A DNA stretch of 64,000 nt, taken from Candidatus Epilinea brevis. GTDB lineage: Bacteria; Chloroflexota; Anaerolineae; Epilineales; Epilineaceae. The notes beneath the pieces were generated by a model. It saw only the letters and a program-made list of their open reading frames with translations. It did no database searches and was not told where the DNA came from. This document shows positions 25,718 to 34,920 of the stretch, in pieces (the stretch's first letter is position 1; the number at the start of each line of letters is the position of its first letter). A program made the translations under genes and the position numbers. Where the stretch lies: contig JADJUE010000002.1 of assembly GCA_016710785.1 (NCBI GenBank), forward strand, positions 620,001-684,000, written 5' to 3'.

Positions 25718-26629
25718 TCAGGCCGCGAGCGGTTGATCCAGGCTGACCACGGTGGCCGGCGGGCCCTCCTGGTCACGCAGAATACGTTTGACCAGTCCGG
25801 ACAGCACCGTGCCGGAGCCGATTTCGATGAAATGGTCGACGCCCTCGCTGGCCAGTCGGCGCACGCTCTCAGCCCAGCGGACGGAGCCGGTCAGTTGCCC
25901 GCGCAGCTCATGGCGAAGTTCTGTGGCGGAACGGATGGGCTGCGCGCTGAGGTTGGCGATGAGCGGCGTGTTGGCGTCGACGATGCCTGCCCGGTCGATG
26001 GCCAGCGCCAATGCCGCCGCAGCGGGTGCCATCAGGAAGGAATGGGCGGCGATGGTGATCGGCAGGATCACGGTACGCTTGGCACCGGCATCCTTCAGGG
26101 CCAGCACGGCCGTCTCTACAGCCGCCCGCTCTCCGGAGATGACCACCTGGCCGGAAGCGTTGTAGTTGGCCACCTGCACGCCAGCGATGGTGCCGCAGAT
26201 GGTCTCTACCTGCGCGTCTTCCAAGCCCAGAATAGCCGCCATGCCGCCAGGTGCGGCCGAACCCGCCAGTTGCATCAGCCGGCCGCGTTCGCGGACCAGG
26301 CTGAGGGCCTCCGGGTAACCCAGCGCGCCGGCGGCCACCAAGGCCGAGTACTCACCGAGCGAATGTCCGGCGACGAAGTCCGGCGGCGGCAGCTCGTCGA
26401 AGGCCGCCCGCAAGATGGCGACCGATGCCGCCAGCAGCGCCGGCTGCTGGTTGTAGGTGTCGCTCAGGACGTCAAGCGGACCCTCAGCCATCAGGCCGGC
26501 CAGGTCGAAGCTCAGGTGCTCAGAAGCCTCGGCCAGCGCATCGCGCGCACAGGCCGACTGCTGGACCCATGCTCCGGCCATGCCGACATACTGGGACCCT
26601 TGGCCGGGAAACAGCCAGGCGACTGCCAT
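25718..26629 (-). CDS. fabD: Malonyl CoA-ACP transacylase FabD
   Basis: Loads malonyl units onto acyl carrier protein. The 303 residues begin with the family's LFPGQGSQYVGM. They contain QQPALLA, the nucleophile motif GHSLGEYSAL (Ser90) and AAHSFLM with the catalytic His. The usual neighbours plsX, fabH, acpP and fabF are not in this block. Confidence 0.95.
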   Translation of the reverse strand: MAVAWLFPGQGSQYVGMAGAWVQQSACARDALAEASEHLSFDLAGLMAEGPLDVLSDTYNQQPALLAASVAILRAAFDELPPPDFVAGHSLGEYSALVAAGALGYPEALSLVRERGRLMQLAGSAAPGGMAAILGLEDAQVETICGTIAGVQVANYNASGQVVISGERAAVETAVLALKDAGAKRTVILPITIAAHSFLMAPAAAALALAIDRAGIVDANTPLIANLSAQPIRSATELRHELRGQLTGSVRWAESVRRLASEGVDHFIEIGSGTVLSGLVKRILRDQEGPPATVVSLDQPLAA

Positions 26630-26650
26630 GGGAATGCGGTCAGATTGGGA

Positions 26651-26833
26651 TCAATCCTCGATGGCGATGATCTCGATGCCGCGATAGGTGCCGCAGGTCG
26701 GGCACATGTGGTGCGGCCTGTGGTAGGCCTCGCAATGCGCGCAGCGCACCAAAGCCACGGGCTGAAGCTTGTAATGGGTGCGGCGCTTGGCCTTGCGGCG
26801 GGGACTGATGCGGTGTTTGGGAACTGCGCCCAT
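26651..26833 (-). CDS. rpmF: Ribosomal protein L32
   Basis: The 60-residue large-subunit protein of the zinc-binding type, with Cys31, Cys34, Cys44 and Cys47. The start MGAVPKHRISPRRKAKRRTH is characteristic. It follows the DUF177 gene, an arrangement conserved in many bacteria. Confidence 0.95.
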   Translation of the reverse strand: MGAVPKHRISPRRKAKRRTHYKLQPVALVRCAHCEAYHRPHHMCPTCGTYRGIEIIAIED

Positions 26834-26910
26834 GGTTCGTCTCTCCTGAGGTTGGTTCGTCCTGGCGGGAGGCGTCGGTCACCGGGGCCGAGCCGTGCCG
26901 CCTTCCGATA

Positions 26911-27441
26911 TCAGCTTTGTCGGATCAGTTCGGCCAGGCCGGACCAGCGGGAATCCGCTGGCGGCTCGCAGCCGCAGGTTTCGATGTTTTGATTGGCCCC
27001 GCATTGCGGACAGAGTCCCGCGCAATCGGGTCGGCAGAGCGCCGTGGCCGGCAAGGCCAACTCCAGGTTCTGCCAGATGACGCCCGACAGATCCAGCATA
27101 TGACGTTCGTCGATCTCGGTGATGGCTTCGCGTTCCTCGTCGGGATCCGCGAGCACGAGCGCGCCGCCGGGTATGGCCACCGTCGGCCGAAAGTGCTCGC
27201 TCAACTCCATGTCGATGGGCAGGGCCAGCGGTTCCAGGCAACGGGAGCAATTCCAGGTGATGGTCGTGCTGATCTTGCCCTGCACAAGGATGCCCCCAGG
27301 GTCCCTCATGAGCCGCACCTGACCCTGAATCGGGGACACGACCTGGAAACCATCGTGCCCGACCGACTCGTTGTCATCGACATCGACCCATCGCGCGTTT
27401 CCCGGCGGAGCCTTGATCAGATCAGCCACTTTGTAGCGCAT
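26911..27441 (-). CDS. DUF177/YceD family protein
   Basis: The 176 residues start at ATG 27441; the frame is open to 27645, but the family begins at MRYKVADL. It contains the CSRCLEP motif and a C-terminal Cys cluster (CRPDCAGLCPQCG) typical of DUF177. Members are nearly always encoded next to rpmF, as here. In plants and E. coli they are tied to 23S rRNA processing or accumulation; the biochemical role is not settled. Confidence 0.9.
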   Translation of the reverse strand: MRYKVADLIKAPPGNARWVDVDDNESVGHDGFQVVSPIQGQVRLMRDPGGILVQGKISTTITWNCSRCLEPLALPIDMELSEHFRPTVAIPGGALVLADPDEEREAITEIDERHMLDLSGVIWQNLELALPATALCRPDCAGLCPQCGANQNIETCGCEPPADSRWSGLAELIRQS

Positions 27442-27485
27442 GGCAAGCCTCCTGACCCGAGCCCAGGTCTCGTATGCGAACAGTA

Positions 27486-27514
27486 AGGATACTTGTGGCA
27501 CAAGGCGGTCGCAA
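27486..27514 (-). promoter_or_regulatory. Possible promoter of the DUF177-rpmF-fab block
   Basis: Reading leftward: TTGCGA (27514-27509), 17-base spacer, TATCCT (27491-27486), about 45 bases before the DUF177 start. The hexamers are only fair matches. Confidence 0.35.
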
Positions 27515-27547
27515 ATCCACACCACCTGGGCCTGGACGCTCTGCGCC

Positions 27548-28021
27548 CTAATCTTCGTGGGCGGGCACGCCGGCGGATTCGCCTGCTTCAAGCAGGCGAA
27601 TGCCGTTCTGCACCGTCTGGCCGAAGCTCTCCAGTTGCGCCGCAATGCGGTGCAAGACCTCCAGCGCGTAAGCGTCTGCTTCGCCGCGGATCCGCGAGGC
27701 TTCCTGATAGGCCTGGGTCAACACCTCGTCGGACCGTTGTTGCGCCTGGGCCAGCACCACGTGCTCGGCGACCATGCTGTCACAGCGCTCGTGGGCGGCC
27801 TGGATCATCGCCTCGGCCTGCTCCTGGGCAGTGGCCAGGCGCGCCTCGCGTTCAGCCTCAACCTGGCGGGCATTCTTGATCTCCTGGGGCACGCTGATCC
27901 GCATCTGGTCGATCAAGCGCAGGTACTCGTTCTCATCGATGACCACCCGGGTGGTCATCGGCACCCGGGTACCGCGATCCAGCAATTCCTCGAGTCGGTC
28001 GATCAGGTATTCCAGGTCCAT
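27548..28021 (-). CDS. Coiled-coil protein, DivIVA- or F0-b-like, function unknown
   Basis: A 157-residue soluble protein, mostly charged helix. A short N-terminal segment (MDLEYLIDRLEELLDRG) is followed by a long heptad-rich coiled coil (about 45-145) with many Ala, Glu, Gln and Arg, and one Cys in HERCDS. Similar proteins near coaD in other bacteria are annotated as DivIVA-like or ATPase-like without a proven role. It may act as a scaffold in division or envelope growth, by analogy only. Confidence 0.65.
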   Translation of the reverse strand: MDLEYLIDRLEELLDRGTRVPMTTRVVIDENEYLRLIDQMRISVPQEIKNARQVEAEREARLATAQEQAEAMIQAAHERCDSMVAEHVVLAQAQQRSDEVLTQAYQEASRIRGEADAYALEVLHRIAAQLESFGQTVQNGIRLLEAGESAGVPAHED

Positions 28022-28183
28022 GGGGCTCTCCTTTCGGGCCGGAGGCTCTGCTCCGTGCCGCCTGCCAATGTGCCGACGGCGTTGGAACGACGCCCAATGC
28101 GGTCCGGATATGCTGTCCGAGCAGCGCCCATTCCTGATTCGGGTTGCTCAGGCGGATGGTTATATCGCTGCCCGAGCGCACCG

Positions 28184-28711
28184 TCAAGCGTTGCCGGTGG
28201 TGGCCGGCCGTACGGGCGGGCCCAGACGGCGGGCCAGAGCGGCGGTCACCGGCGCAGGGACCAGACGGCTGACGTCGCCGCCCATCTGGGCCACCTCGCG
28301 CACCAGCGACGAGCTGACGAAGGCGTGGTCGGGGTTGGTGATGAACAGAACGGTCTCGATTTCCGGATCCAGGTGGCGGTTCATCATCGCCATCTGGCGC
28401 TCGAACTCGAAGTCGTCGGCCACGCGCAGGCCGCGGACGATGGCCGCGGCGCCCTCCTGCCGTGCGAAGTCGATGGACAATCCGGTGAAGGCGCGCACCA
28501 GGACCTGCGGCCAGTCGGCGGTCACCTCGGTGACCAAGGCCACCCGCTCGGCCGCGTCGAAGAGCGGCTGCTTGGCGGTGCGCAGGCCGTGGTCGTACAC
28601 GCCGACCACCAGGCGGTCAAACAGGCGTACGGCGCGGGAGATGATGGCCAGATGCCCGTTGGTGACCGGGTCGAAGGTGGCCGGGAAGACAGCGGTGCGC
28701 TGCGGAGGCAT
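28184..28711 (-). CDS. coaD: Phosphopantetheine adenylyltransferase
   Basis: Penultimate step of coenzyme A synthesis: 4'-phosphopantetheine plus ATP gives dephospho-CoA. The 175 residues have the nucleotidyltransferase motif TNGH (17-20) after FPATFDPV, the central VRGLRVADDFEFE and MMNRHL, and the C-terminal SSSLVRE. It sits upstream of the fatty acid genes that use CoA and its phosphopantetheine. Confidence 0.95.
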   Translation of the reverse strand: MPPQRTAVFPATFDPVTNGHLAIISRAVRLFDRLVVGVYDHGLRTAKQPLFDAAERVALVTEVTADWPQVLVRAFTGLSIDFARQEGAAAIVRGLRVADDFEFERQMAMMNRHLDPEIETVLFITNPDHAFVSSSLVREVAQMGGDVSRLVPAPVTAALARRLGPPVRPATTGNA

Positions 28712-28755
28712 GGTGTTCTGGCTCGCAGTTCGGGTGGCCCGACAGGCAGGGTGGG

Positions 28756-29397
28756 CTAACGGATGGGGACGGGTTGGCCCATGACGGGGGCTGGCCGGCG
28801 CAGGCTGAGATCGATCAGGGCCTTGACCGAGGCCAGGGATTCACGGGTCACGGCCCAGGCCCTGGCAACGGGTGGATAGGGCTGGCGGTCTGCCGGCACT
28901 CCCACCGCATCCAGGCCCAACGCACGACAGATCAACAAGGCCCGCGGCAGGTGAAAGGCCTGCGTCACCAGGACGACCTGATGGAGGCCGAAGATGTAGC
29001 GAGCCCTGTAACAGCTGTCGTAAGTACGGCGGCCACCGTAATCCGGCTGGATGGCGATGGGCGGAACCTTCAACGCGACGGCGTAATCCCGCATCCGGCC
29101 GGGTTCGTCATGCTCCACGAAGCGATTGTCGCCGCTCATGAGCAGGCGCTGGACCTTGCCGTCGCGGTACAGCTCGACGGAGGTCTCCACGCGATCCTGC
29201 AGCATCTTGCCCAAGCGGCCGTCACGGTAGATTCCCGCGCCGTAGACCAAGGCCACGCGGCGCGGCGGCACCGTTGTTGCGCGGTGGGTCCAGGGGCGCG
29301 CCCAGATATCCAGGGCCACCTGCACGCCGACAGGCAGCGCGAGCCCGCCCAGGAACAGGATCAGGATCGCGCGGCGCAGGCGTCGAAGCGGGGTCAT
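28756..29397 (-). CDS. SanA/YdcF-like DUF218 membrane protein
   Basis: The 213 residues have an N-terminal membrane anchor (about 9-29), then a DUF218 domain: ALVYGAGIYRDGRLG, LLMSGDN, DYGGRRTYDSCYRA and VVLVTQAFHLPRAL. SanA of E. coli affects envelope permeability to vancomycin. The enzymatic activity of the family is unproven. It is the first gene of the leftward run, divergent from htpG. Confidence 0.87.
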   Translation of the reverse strand: MTPLRRLRRAILILFLGGLALPVGVQVALDIWARPWTHRATTVPPRRVALVYGAGIYRDGRLGKMLQDRVETSVELYRDGKVQRLLMSGDNRFVEHDEPGRMRDYAVALKVPPIAIQPDYGGRRTYDSCYRARYIFGLHQVVLVTQAFHLPRALLICRALGLDAVGVPADRQPYPPVARAWAVTRESLASVKALIDLSLRRPAPVMGQPVPIR

Positions 29398-29451
29398 GAG
29401 GCAAGTTTAGGGTAAGGACGGAGCGGGGAGAAGTCGAGCCTTGCCATGACC

Positions 29452-29457
29452 TATAAT
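29452..29457 (+). promoter_or_regulatory. Candidate -10 element of htpG
   Basis: A perfect TATAAT lies about 55 bases before the htpG start, but I see no matching -35 hexamer at 16-18 bases. An activator or an alternative sigma factor is possible. No CIRCE-type inverted repeat is visible. Confidence 0.4.
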
Positions 29458-29512
29458 TCTCCAGGTTCCATCCAGTTGCCGCCAGCATCCCCCTGCCTCA
29501 GGAGTCGCCGCC

Positions 29513-31459
29513 GTGACCGACCACGCACCTCAAGAGCATCGCTTCCAGGCTGAGACCGCCAGCCTCCTGGACATGATGATCCACCACCTCTACACCCGAC
29601 GGGAGGTCTTTCTCCGCGAGTTGATCTCCAACGCTTCGGACGCCATCGACCGCCAGCGGCTGCTGGCCCTGACCAGCGCGGGGGCGGGGGCGGAAGCCGA
29701 CGACTACCGCATCCGGCTGATCCCGGACGCGGCCGCGGGCACCTTGGTGGTGGAGGACAACGGCATCGGCATGAGCGAGGAGGAGGTGGTGACCCATCTG
29801 GGCACCATCGCGCGCAGTGGCACAGCCGCGGCCCGCCAAGGCGCCGCCGCGGAGGGCCAGGACTCGACGGGGCTCATCGGTCAGTTCGGCGTGGGCTTCT
29901 ACAGCGTGTTCATGGTGGCCGACGAGGTGCAGGTGCTCACGCGGCGCATCGAAGATGCCAGCGGCGTCGAATGGCGTTCCAGCGGCGGCGAAGGCTTCCA
30001 GGTGCGTCGAATGCCCGACCTGCCGCATGGAACGCGGATCACCCTGCATCTGCGTCGCGACACGCCCCCTGCCGCCCCCGCCGTCGATGACGCCGCTGAA
30101 GCGCCGGCCGACGAGCGGCCGGCGGCCGAGGCCTTCACCGATCCAGAGCTGCTTCGGCAGATCGTGAAACGACACAGCGACTTCATTGCCTTTCCGATTC
30201 TGCTCGTGTCGCCGGAGGGGTCCGCAGGTGTCCGCGAGGAACAGATCAACTCTACACGGCCGCTCTGGACCCGCCGTCCGGCGGAGGTGAGCGCTGAGGA
30301 CTATGCCGAGTTCTACCACCATCTGGCCCACGACTGGTCCGAACCCTACGCGGTCATCCACCAGCACGTGGAGGGCATGCGCGAGTACACCGCCCTGCTC
30401 TTCATCCCTGGCCGCCGCCCGGTGGACCTCGATGCCCGCGAGCATCGTCGCGGTCTGCAGCTCTACGCCCGGCGGGTCTTCATCATGGACGAATGCCGGG
30501 AGCTGATGCCGGAATACCTGCGATTCGTGCGCGGTCTGGTGGACAGCCCCGACCTGCCGCTCAACGTCTCTCGCGAGAGCATCCAGGAAGACCGGCTGCT
30601 CATGGCCATGCGCCGTCAACTGACGCGCCGGGTGCTGTCGGAACTGGCCGAGCGCCTGGGTTCCGACCGCGCGGCCTACGAGCATTTCTGGGAGTCCTTC
30701 GGCGCCGTGCTCAAGGAGGGCTTCCATTATGAGCCGGCCCAGGCACCCCGACTGAAAGAGATCTGCTTGTTCCGCAGCAGTTCGCAGGAGGGCTGGTCGA
30801 CGCTTGCCGAGATCTCCAGTCGCCGCGTGGAAGGCCAGTCGGCGCTCTACTACCTGACTGGCGAGCGCCTGGATGCCTTGCGTTCCGCGCCGCAACTGGA
30901 GGCCCTGCGTCGCCGCGGCGTCGAGGTGATCCTGCTGGCGGATGGCATCGACGAGATCGTCATCGCCCAGTTGGGTGAGGTCGATGGCTTGCCGCCGCGT
31001 TCGGTGGCCCAGGGCCAACTGGACCTGGAGGGCTTGCCGGAGCCGCCGCCCACCGAGGGAGCCGATTCCGCCACCGCTGTCCAGCTGGAGCCGCTCCTGG
31101 CGCAGCTGGGGCAGCAGCTGGCCGACCGGGTATCGGCGGTGCGGGTGTCGACCCGCTTGACCGACAGTGCCGCCTGCCTCGTCGACGAGGAGGGGGCGCC
31201 CTCCGCCCAGTTGCTGCACATCCTCCGCGCCATGGGCCAGGAGCCGCCGGCGCCGCACCGCGTCCTGGAGGTCAACGCCGCGCATCCGCTGTTGCAGCGC
31301 ATGCAGCTCCGCGCCCAGGTGAGCCCCGACGATCCGGTTCTGGCCGAGTACGCGTCGCTGCTCCATGACCTGGCGCTGCTGGCCGAGGGCACGGCTCCGG
31401 CCGACGGCGCCGGCCTGGCCACGCGTCTGGCCGCGGTCATGACCCGCGCCATGGGCTGA
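29513..31459 (+). CDS. htpG: Chaperone protein HtpG (Hsp90)
   Basis: ATP-dependent chaperone. The 648 residues start at GTG 29513, after CAGGAG. N-terminal ATPase motifs are RELISNASDAIDR, VEDNGIGM and GQFGVGFYSVFMVAD. The middle domain has DEDYAEFYHHL-like and RRVFIMDECRELMPEYLRFVRGLVDS motifs, including the ATP-contacting Arg in NVSRESIQED. An Ala/Pro/Glu-rich linker at about 185-205 corresponds to the charged linker. Length is normal for bacteria. Confidence 0.95.
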   Translation: MTDHAPQEHRFQAETASLLDMMIHHLYTRREVFLRELISNASDAIDRQRLLALTSAGAGAEADDYRIRLIPDAAAGTLVVEDNGIGMSEEEVVTHLGTIARSGTAAARQGAAAEGQDSTGLIGQFGVGFYSVFMVADEVQVLTRRIEDASGVEWRSSGGEGFQVRRMPDLPHGTRITLHLRRDTPPAAPAVDDAAEAPADERPAAEAFTDPELLRQIVKRHSDFIAFPILLVSPEGSAGVREEQINSTRPLWTRRPAEVSAEDYAEFYHHLAHDWSEPYAVIHQHVEGMREYTALLFIPGRRPVDLDAREHRRGLQLYARRVFIMDECRELMPEYLRFVRGLVDSPDLPLNVSRESIQEDRLLMAMRRQLTRRVLSELAERLGSDRAAYEHFWESFGAVLKEGFHYEPAQAPRLKEICLFRSSSQEGWSTLAEISSRRVEGQSALYYLTGERLDALRSAPQLEALRRRGVEVILLADGIDEIVIAQLGEVDGLPPRSVAQGQLDLEGLPEPPPTEGADSATAVQLEPLLAQLGQQLADRVSAVRVSTRLTDSAACLVDEEGAPSAQLLHILRAMGQEPPAPHRVLEVNAAHPLLQRMQLRAQVSPDDPVLAEYASLLHDLALLAEGTAPADGAGLATRLAAVMTRAMG

Positions 31460-31508
31460 AGGCCGCAGCGACGCGACCCATCACCAACACCCCATTGGAG
31501 TTCTCCAA

Positions 31509-32495
31509 ATGAAGCTTCTGGTCACCGGCGGCGCGGGCTACATCGGCAGCATCACCACTGCGGAGCTGATCCACGCGGGGCATGAGGTGGTCGTGCTGGA
31601 CAACCTCTATCAGGGCCACCGCGGCGCGGTGCATCCACGAGCGACCTTCGTAGAAGGCGACCTGGCCGACCGGAGCTGCCTGGCGCAGCTTTTCGCCGAC
31701 CAGCCTGACATCGGCGGCATCATGCATTTCGCCTCCTATACCCTGGTCGGGGAGAGCATGGCGCAACCGCTCAAGTACCTGCGGGACAATCTGGTCAACG
31801 CGGCCAACCTGCTGGAGGCCGCCACCGCGGCCGGTGTGCGGCGGTTCATCCTCTCCTCCACGGCCAATCTGTTCGACGATCCGGAGCGCATGCCGATCGA
31901 TGAGGATGAGCGCATCGTGCCCGGATCGCCCTACGGCGAGTCCAAGTTCTTCATCGAGCGGCTGCTGCACTGGTTTGAGCGCATCCACGGCTGGCGCTTT
32001 GCCTGCCTGCGCTACTTCAACGCCTGCGGTGATCTTCCCGACATCGGCGAGGACCACGACCCAGAGACGCACCTCATCCCCCTGGTGCTGCAGGTGGCTC
32101 TCGGTCAGCGGGAAGCGATCGCGGTGTTCGGTGATGACTACCCGACGCGCGACGGCACCTGCGTCCGCGACTACGTCCATGTGGTGGACCTGGCCGGAGC
32201 GCATATCCTGGCCCTGGAAGCGCTGGACCGACTCGGCAGCCGTCGCTACAACCTGGGCAACGGCCAGGGCTACACGGTGATGGAGGTCATCCAGGCCTGC
32301 CGGCGTGTGACCGGGCGGCCCATCCCGCATGTCGTCGCCCCGCGCCGCGCCGGAGACCCGGCCACGCTCATCGCCAGTTCGGACGCCATCCGGCGCGAGC
32401 TCGGCTGGCAGCCGCGCTTCCCCGACCTGGACGCCATCGTCGCCAGCGCCTGGGAGTGGCACCGCGAGCATCCGCGGGGTTACGCCGGCGGGTGA
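31509..32495 (+). CDS. galE: UDP-glucose 4-epimerase
   Basis: Extended short-chain dehydrogenase that interconverts UDP-glucose and UDP-galactose for polysaccharide synthesis. The 328 residues show the NAD motif TGGAGYIG (6-13), SST (116-118), the YxxxK pair Tyr142/Lys146 and the substrate motif RYFNACG. DPETHLIP and RDYVHVVDLA are GalE signatures. GGAG lies 9 bases before the ATG. Its last 16 bases overlap the end of the convergent DAHP synthase gene. Confidence 0.92.
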   Translation: MKLLVTGGAGYIGSITTAELIHAGHEVVVLDNLYQGHRGAVHPRATFVEGDLADRSCLAQLFADQPDIGGIMHFASYTLVGESMAQPLKYLRDNLVNAANLLEAATAAGVRRFILSSTANLFDDPERMPIDEDERIVPGSPYGESKFFIERLLHWFERIHGWRFACLRYFNACGDLPDIGEDHDPETHLIPLVLQVALGQREAIAVFGDDYPTRDGTCVRDYVHVVDLAGAHILALEALDRLGSRRYNLGNGQGYTVMEVIQACRRVTGRPIPHVVAPRRAGDPATLIASSDAIRRELGWQPRFPDLDAIVASAWEWHREHPRGYAGG

Positions 32496-33610
32496 TCGCC
32501 CCGGGCGGGTTCCATGCCGCGGCCGATGCCTTCCGCCAAGCGGGCCAGACGCTGAGTGAGTTCGTCCAGCTGCTCGATGCGCAGCGCTTGCGGCCCGTCG
32601 GAAAGGGCGGCCTCCGGATGGGGATGGAACTCGAACATCACGCCGTCGAGTCCTGCGGCCAGGGCCGCGCAAGCGAGTGGCAACACCAACTCAGGCCGGC
32701 CCGTGGCGTGGGACGGGTCGATGATCACCGGCAGGTGGGTCATCGACTTGGCCTGCACGGCGGTGGCCAGGTCCAGGGTGAAGCGCGTGTTGGGGTTGAA
32801 GGTACGGATGCCGCGCTCGCACAGGATCACCTGGCCGTTGCCACCCGCCAACAGGTACTCTGCCGCCAGAAGCCATTCTTCCAGGGTGGCGCTGGCGCCT
32901 CGCTTCAAGATGACCGGGCGGTCGACATCCCCCAGGGCTTTCAGCAGTTCGAAATTCTGCATGTTGCGCGCGCCCACCTGGAAGGCATCAACCAAGGGGT
33001 ACATCCGCTCCAGGTGGCTGGGGTCGAGGATCTCGCTGACCACCGGCAATCCCGTGGCTCTACCGGCTTCGGCCAGCAACTCAACGCCGCGCATGCCCAG
33101 GCCTTGGAAGGCGTAGGGGCTGGTGCGAGGCTTGAAGGCGCCGCCTCGCAGCACGTGGATGCCCGCGCGGGCCGCAGCGCGCGCCGCGGCCTGGATCTGA
33201 GCCCGGCTCTCCACCGCGCAGGGGCCACCCACGAGGACGAAGCCCTGGCCGAAGGTCGCTCCGGCAACACGCACGCGGCTGCCGGCCGGCACGGCATCGC
33301 GGCGAACCAGGCGATGTGGGGTGTCCACGGCGATCAGATCGGCGGCCACGCCTGCTTCGATCAAAGTCTGCTCCAGCATGTCGCGCCGCGCCGCGCCGAT
33401 GGAAACGATGCCCGATCCCAGGTCATGGAAGGCGGCCTCGAGTAGTCGACCGCGCAAGCGGTCCGCCAGACCCTGGACGGCCCGTTCGCTTGCGCCAGGG
33501 CTCAGGCGCACCAGCCAGGCGCCGGACTCCCGCGGCAGCCCCGGAGCATCGGGAACCGCAAGGCGGTCATTCAGCAGCGGCATGGTCAAGGGCCGGTCGG
33601 ACTTGGGCAT
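32480..33610 (-). CDS. aroF: 3-deoxy-7-phosphoheptulonate synthase, type I-beta
   Basis: First enzyme of the shikimate pathway (phosphoenolpyruvate plus erythrose 4-phosphate). The 376 residues start at ATG 33610 behind GAGGAAACC; the longer open frame upstream runs through the promoter. Residues about 25-95 form a ferredoxin-like/ACT-type regulatory domain. The barrel shows VGGPCAVES, FKPRTSPYAFQGLG, VGARNMQNF, LKRG, NTRFTLD and IIDPSHATG. The N-terminal domain usually mediates feedback inhibition. Confidence 0.93.
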   Translation of the reverse strand: MPKSDRPLTMPLLNDRLAVPDAPGLPRESGAWLVRLSPGASERAVQGLADRLRGRLLEAAFHDLGSGIVSIGAARRDMLEQTLIEAGVAADLIAVDTPHRLVRRDAVPAGSRVRVAGATFGQGFVLVGGPCAVESRAQIQAAARAAARAGIHVLRGGAFKPRTSPYAFQGLGMRGVELLAEAGRATGLPVVSEILDPSHLERMYPLVDAFQVGARNMQNFELLKALGDVDRPVILKRGASATLEEWLLAAEYLLAGGNGQVILCERGIRTFNPNTRFTLDLATAVQAKSMTHLPVIIDPSHATGRPELVLPLACAALAAGLDGVMFEFHPHPEAALSDGPQALRIEQLDELTQRLARLAEGIGRGMEPARGDHPPA

Positions 33611-33667
33611 GATGGTTTCCTCTTCCTCTGTCGGCGAGGGCACGCACGACCGACACCCCTGAGGTCC

Positions 33668-33696
33668 ACTATAGGCGCGGGAACAAGGGGCGACAA
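33668..33696 (-). promoter_or_regulatory. Promoter of the DAHP synthase gene
   Basis: Reading leftward: TTGTCG (33696-33691), 17-base spacer, TATAGT (33673-33668), about 58 bases before the start codon. No trp-type operator was recognised. Confidence 0.6.
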
Positions 33697-33816
33697 CCGT
33701 TCGCGGGTCCGAACTGCGTCCGAGTCCGCGTCCCGGCCAAGGGCCTGTTGTTGTCGGACGGCGGCTCTGCGGTCCTGGTAGGGCTGCCCCCACCATGGCT
33801 CGGCAGGCCGAGCTGC

Positions 33817-34398
33817 CTACGGTCGGAGCGGCGCCGCGATGAACCGCAGACCGATCTGCCCGGCCTCATCCTCCAGCACCAACACATCGGCGACTGACAG
33901 CCTGAAGTGGGTCACGCGCCCCAGATAGTCCAGGAAGCGCGCCTCCTGCTCGTTCAGCAAGGGGTCCAGGCAGGCCATCTGGGTGACGGCTGTCTGCGGC
34001 AGGTGCAGCGCCTGCCCGTCGGACGTTGTCGCCCCGAAGATGACGGGACCGCTGAAGCTGTTGCAGCCGCTGTTGCCCGCCACCCTTCCGCCGACGAAGG
34101 TCAGGGTGGGTTCCCAGCCATCCGAACTATCGGTGATCGTCGACCCTTCGTCAAAGCTGTCGAGCTGCCAGACGCGGCCGCTGAGGCCTGCAGGGATGCT
34201 GTCGGCCACGAGCGTCGGTCCGGTCGGGCCATCCGTGGCCGCCGGCGGGGGGCTCGCCTCGACCAGCGCGGTAGCGGCTACCGGCTTGCCCGAGGGAAGA
34301 CTGGACCCTTCGGTGCAGGCCATTGCGGCCATCGCGACCATGGCCAGATGGATCATGGCTCGGAGACGGGGAACGGTCGGCATCGTGGCACTCCACAC
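33817..34398 (-). CDS. META (HslJ-like) domain lipoprotein
   Basis: The 193 residues have a lipoprotein signal (Cys28 after AAMA). A Pro/Ala spacer leads to a META domain at about 73-190, recognised by WQLDSF, GRVAGNSGCNSFSG, TQMACLDPLL, QEARFLDYL and the closing LVLEDEAGQIGLRF. HslJ proteins are linked to heat-shock and novobiocin resistance in E. coli; the mechanism is unknown. It probably sits on the outer face of the membrane. ATG 34383 is an alternative start. Confidence 0.85.
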   Translation of the reverse strand: MWSATMPTVPRLRAMIHLAMVAMAAMACTEGSSLPSGKPVAATALVEASPPPAATDGPTGPTLVADSIPAGLSGRVWQLDSFDEGSTITDSSDGWEPTLTFVGGRVAGNSGCNSFSGPVIFGATTSDGQALHLPQTAVTQMACLDPLLNEQEARFLDYLGRVTHFRLSVADVLVLEDEAGQIGLRFIAAPLRP

Positions 34399-34479
34399 GG
34401 GACTGAGGGATGGAGGAACGAAAGAGCGGCGATGGGGGGCCTGGTGACGAACGACCCTTCACCCGGTGGCTTGCGGCGA

Positions 34480-34911
34480 TCAGTCCTCCGTCGAGTTCTC
34501 CACCACCCGCACCACGGTGTGAACCGCGGTGGCCTCGCGCAAGCTGGCAGAGACCGAGCAATACTTCTCATCGGACAGGAACACGGCGCGCTCCACGGCC
34601 GCCTGGCTCAGGTTGCGCCCGCGCGCCTCATAGGTGACGGTGATGCTGGTGAATCGCATCGGATGGTCTTCGGCCCGCTCGCCTTCGACGAAGATCTTGA
34701 GATCGGTGAGCTCCTGACGCTTCTTCTTGAGGATGGAGACGACGTCGATGGCCGTGCAGCCGGCGAGCGCCATGAGCAGCAGCTCCATCGGCGACGGCCC
34801 CCGCCGGTCATTGCCGGCAGCCGGGTTGTCCATCAATACGGCGAGGCCGCCTGATTCGCCGACGAAGGTCTGATCCCGCATCCAGGTGACGGTGGCGGAT
34901 TTGCTGGCCAT
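34480..34911 (-). CDS. OsmC/Ohr-family protein
   Basis: The 143 residues have the two redox cysteines of the family, Cys52 in LAGCTAIDVV and Cys118 in EKYCSVSAS. The spacing and the GPSPMELLLMALAGC motif suggest the YhfA-like branch of OsmC, which handles organic hydroperoxides or acts as a thiol carrier. The start lies 9 bases after the preceding gene on the same strand, so the two are probably cotranscribed. Confidence 0.9.
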   Translation of the reverse strand: MASKSATVTWMRDQTFVGESGGLAVLMDNPAAGNDRRGPSPMELLLMALAGCTAIDVVSILKKKRQELTDLKIFVEGERAEDHPMRFTSITVTYEARGRNLSQAAVERAVFLSDEKYCSVSASLREATAVHTVVRVVENSTED

Positions 34912-34920
34912 GCATTACCT

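Noticed and set aside
27933..28187. Open frame starting with TTG that overlaps the coaD stop codon (TTGA)
   Set aside because: The overlap resembles translational coupling, but the translation is low-complexity and runs out of frame into the coiled-coil gene.
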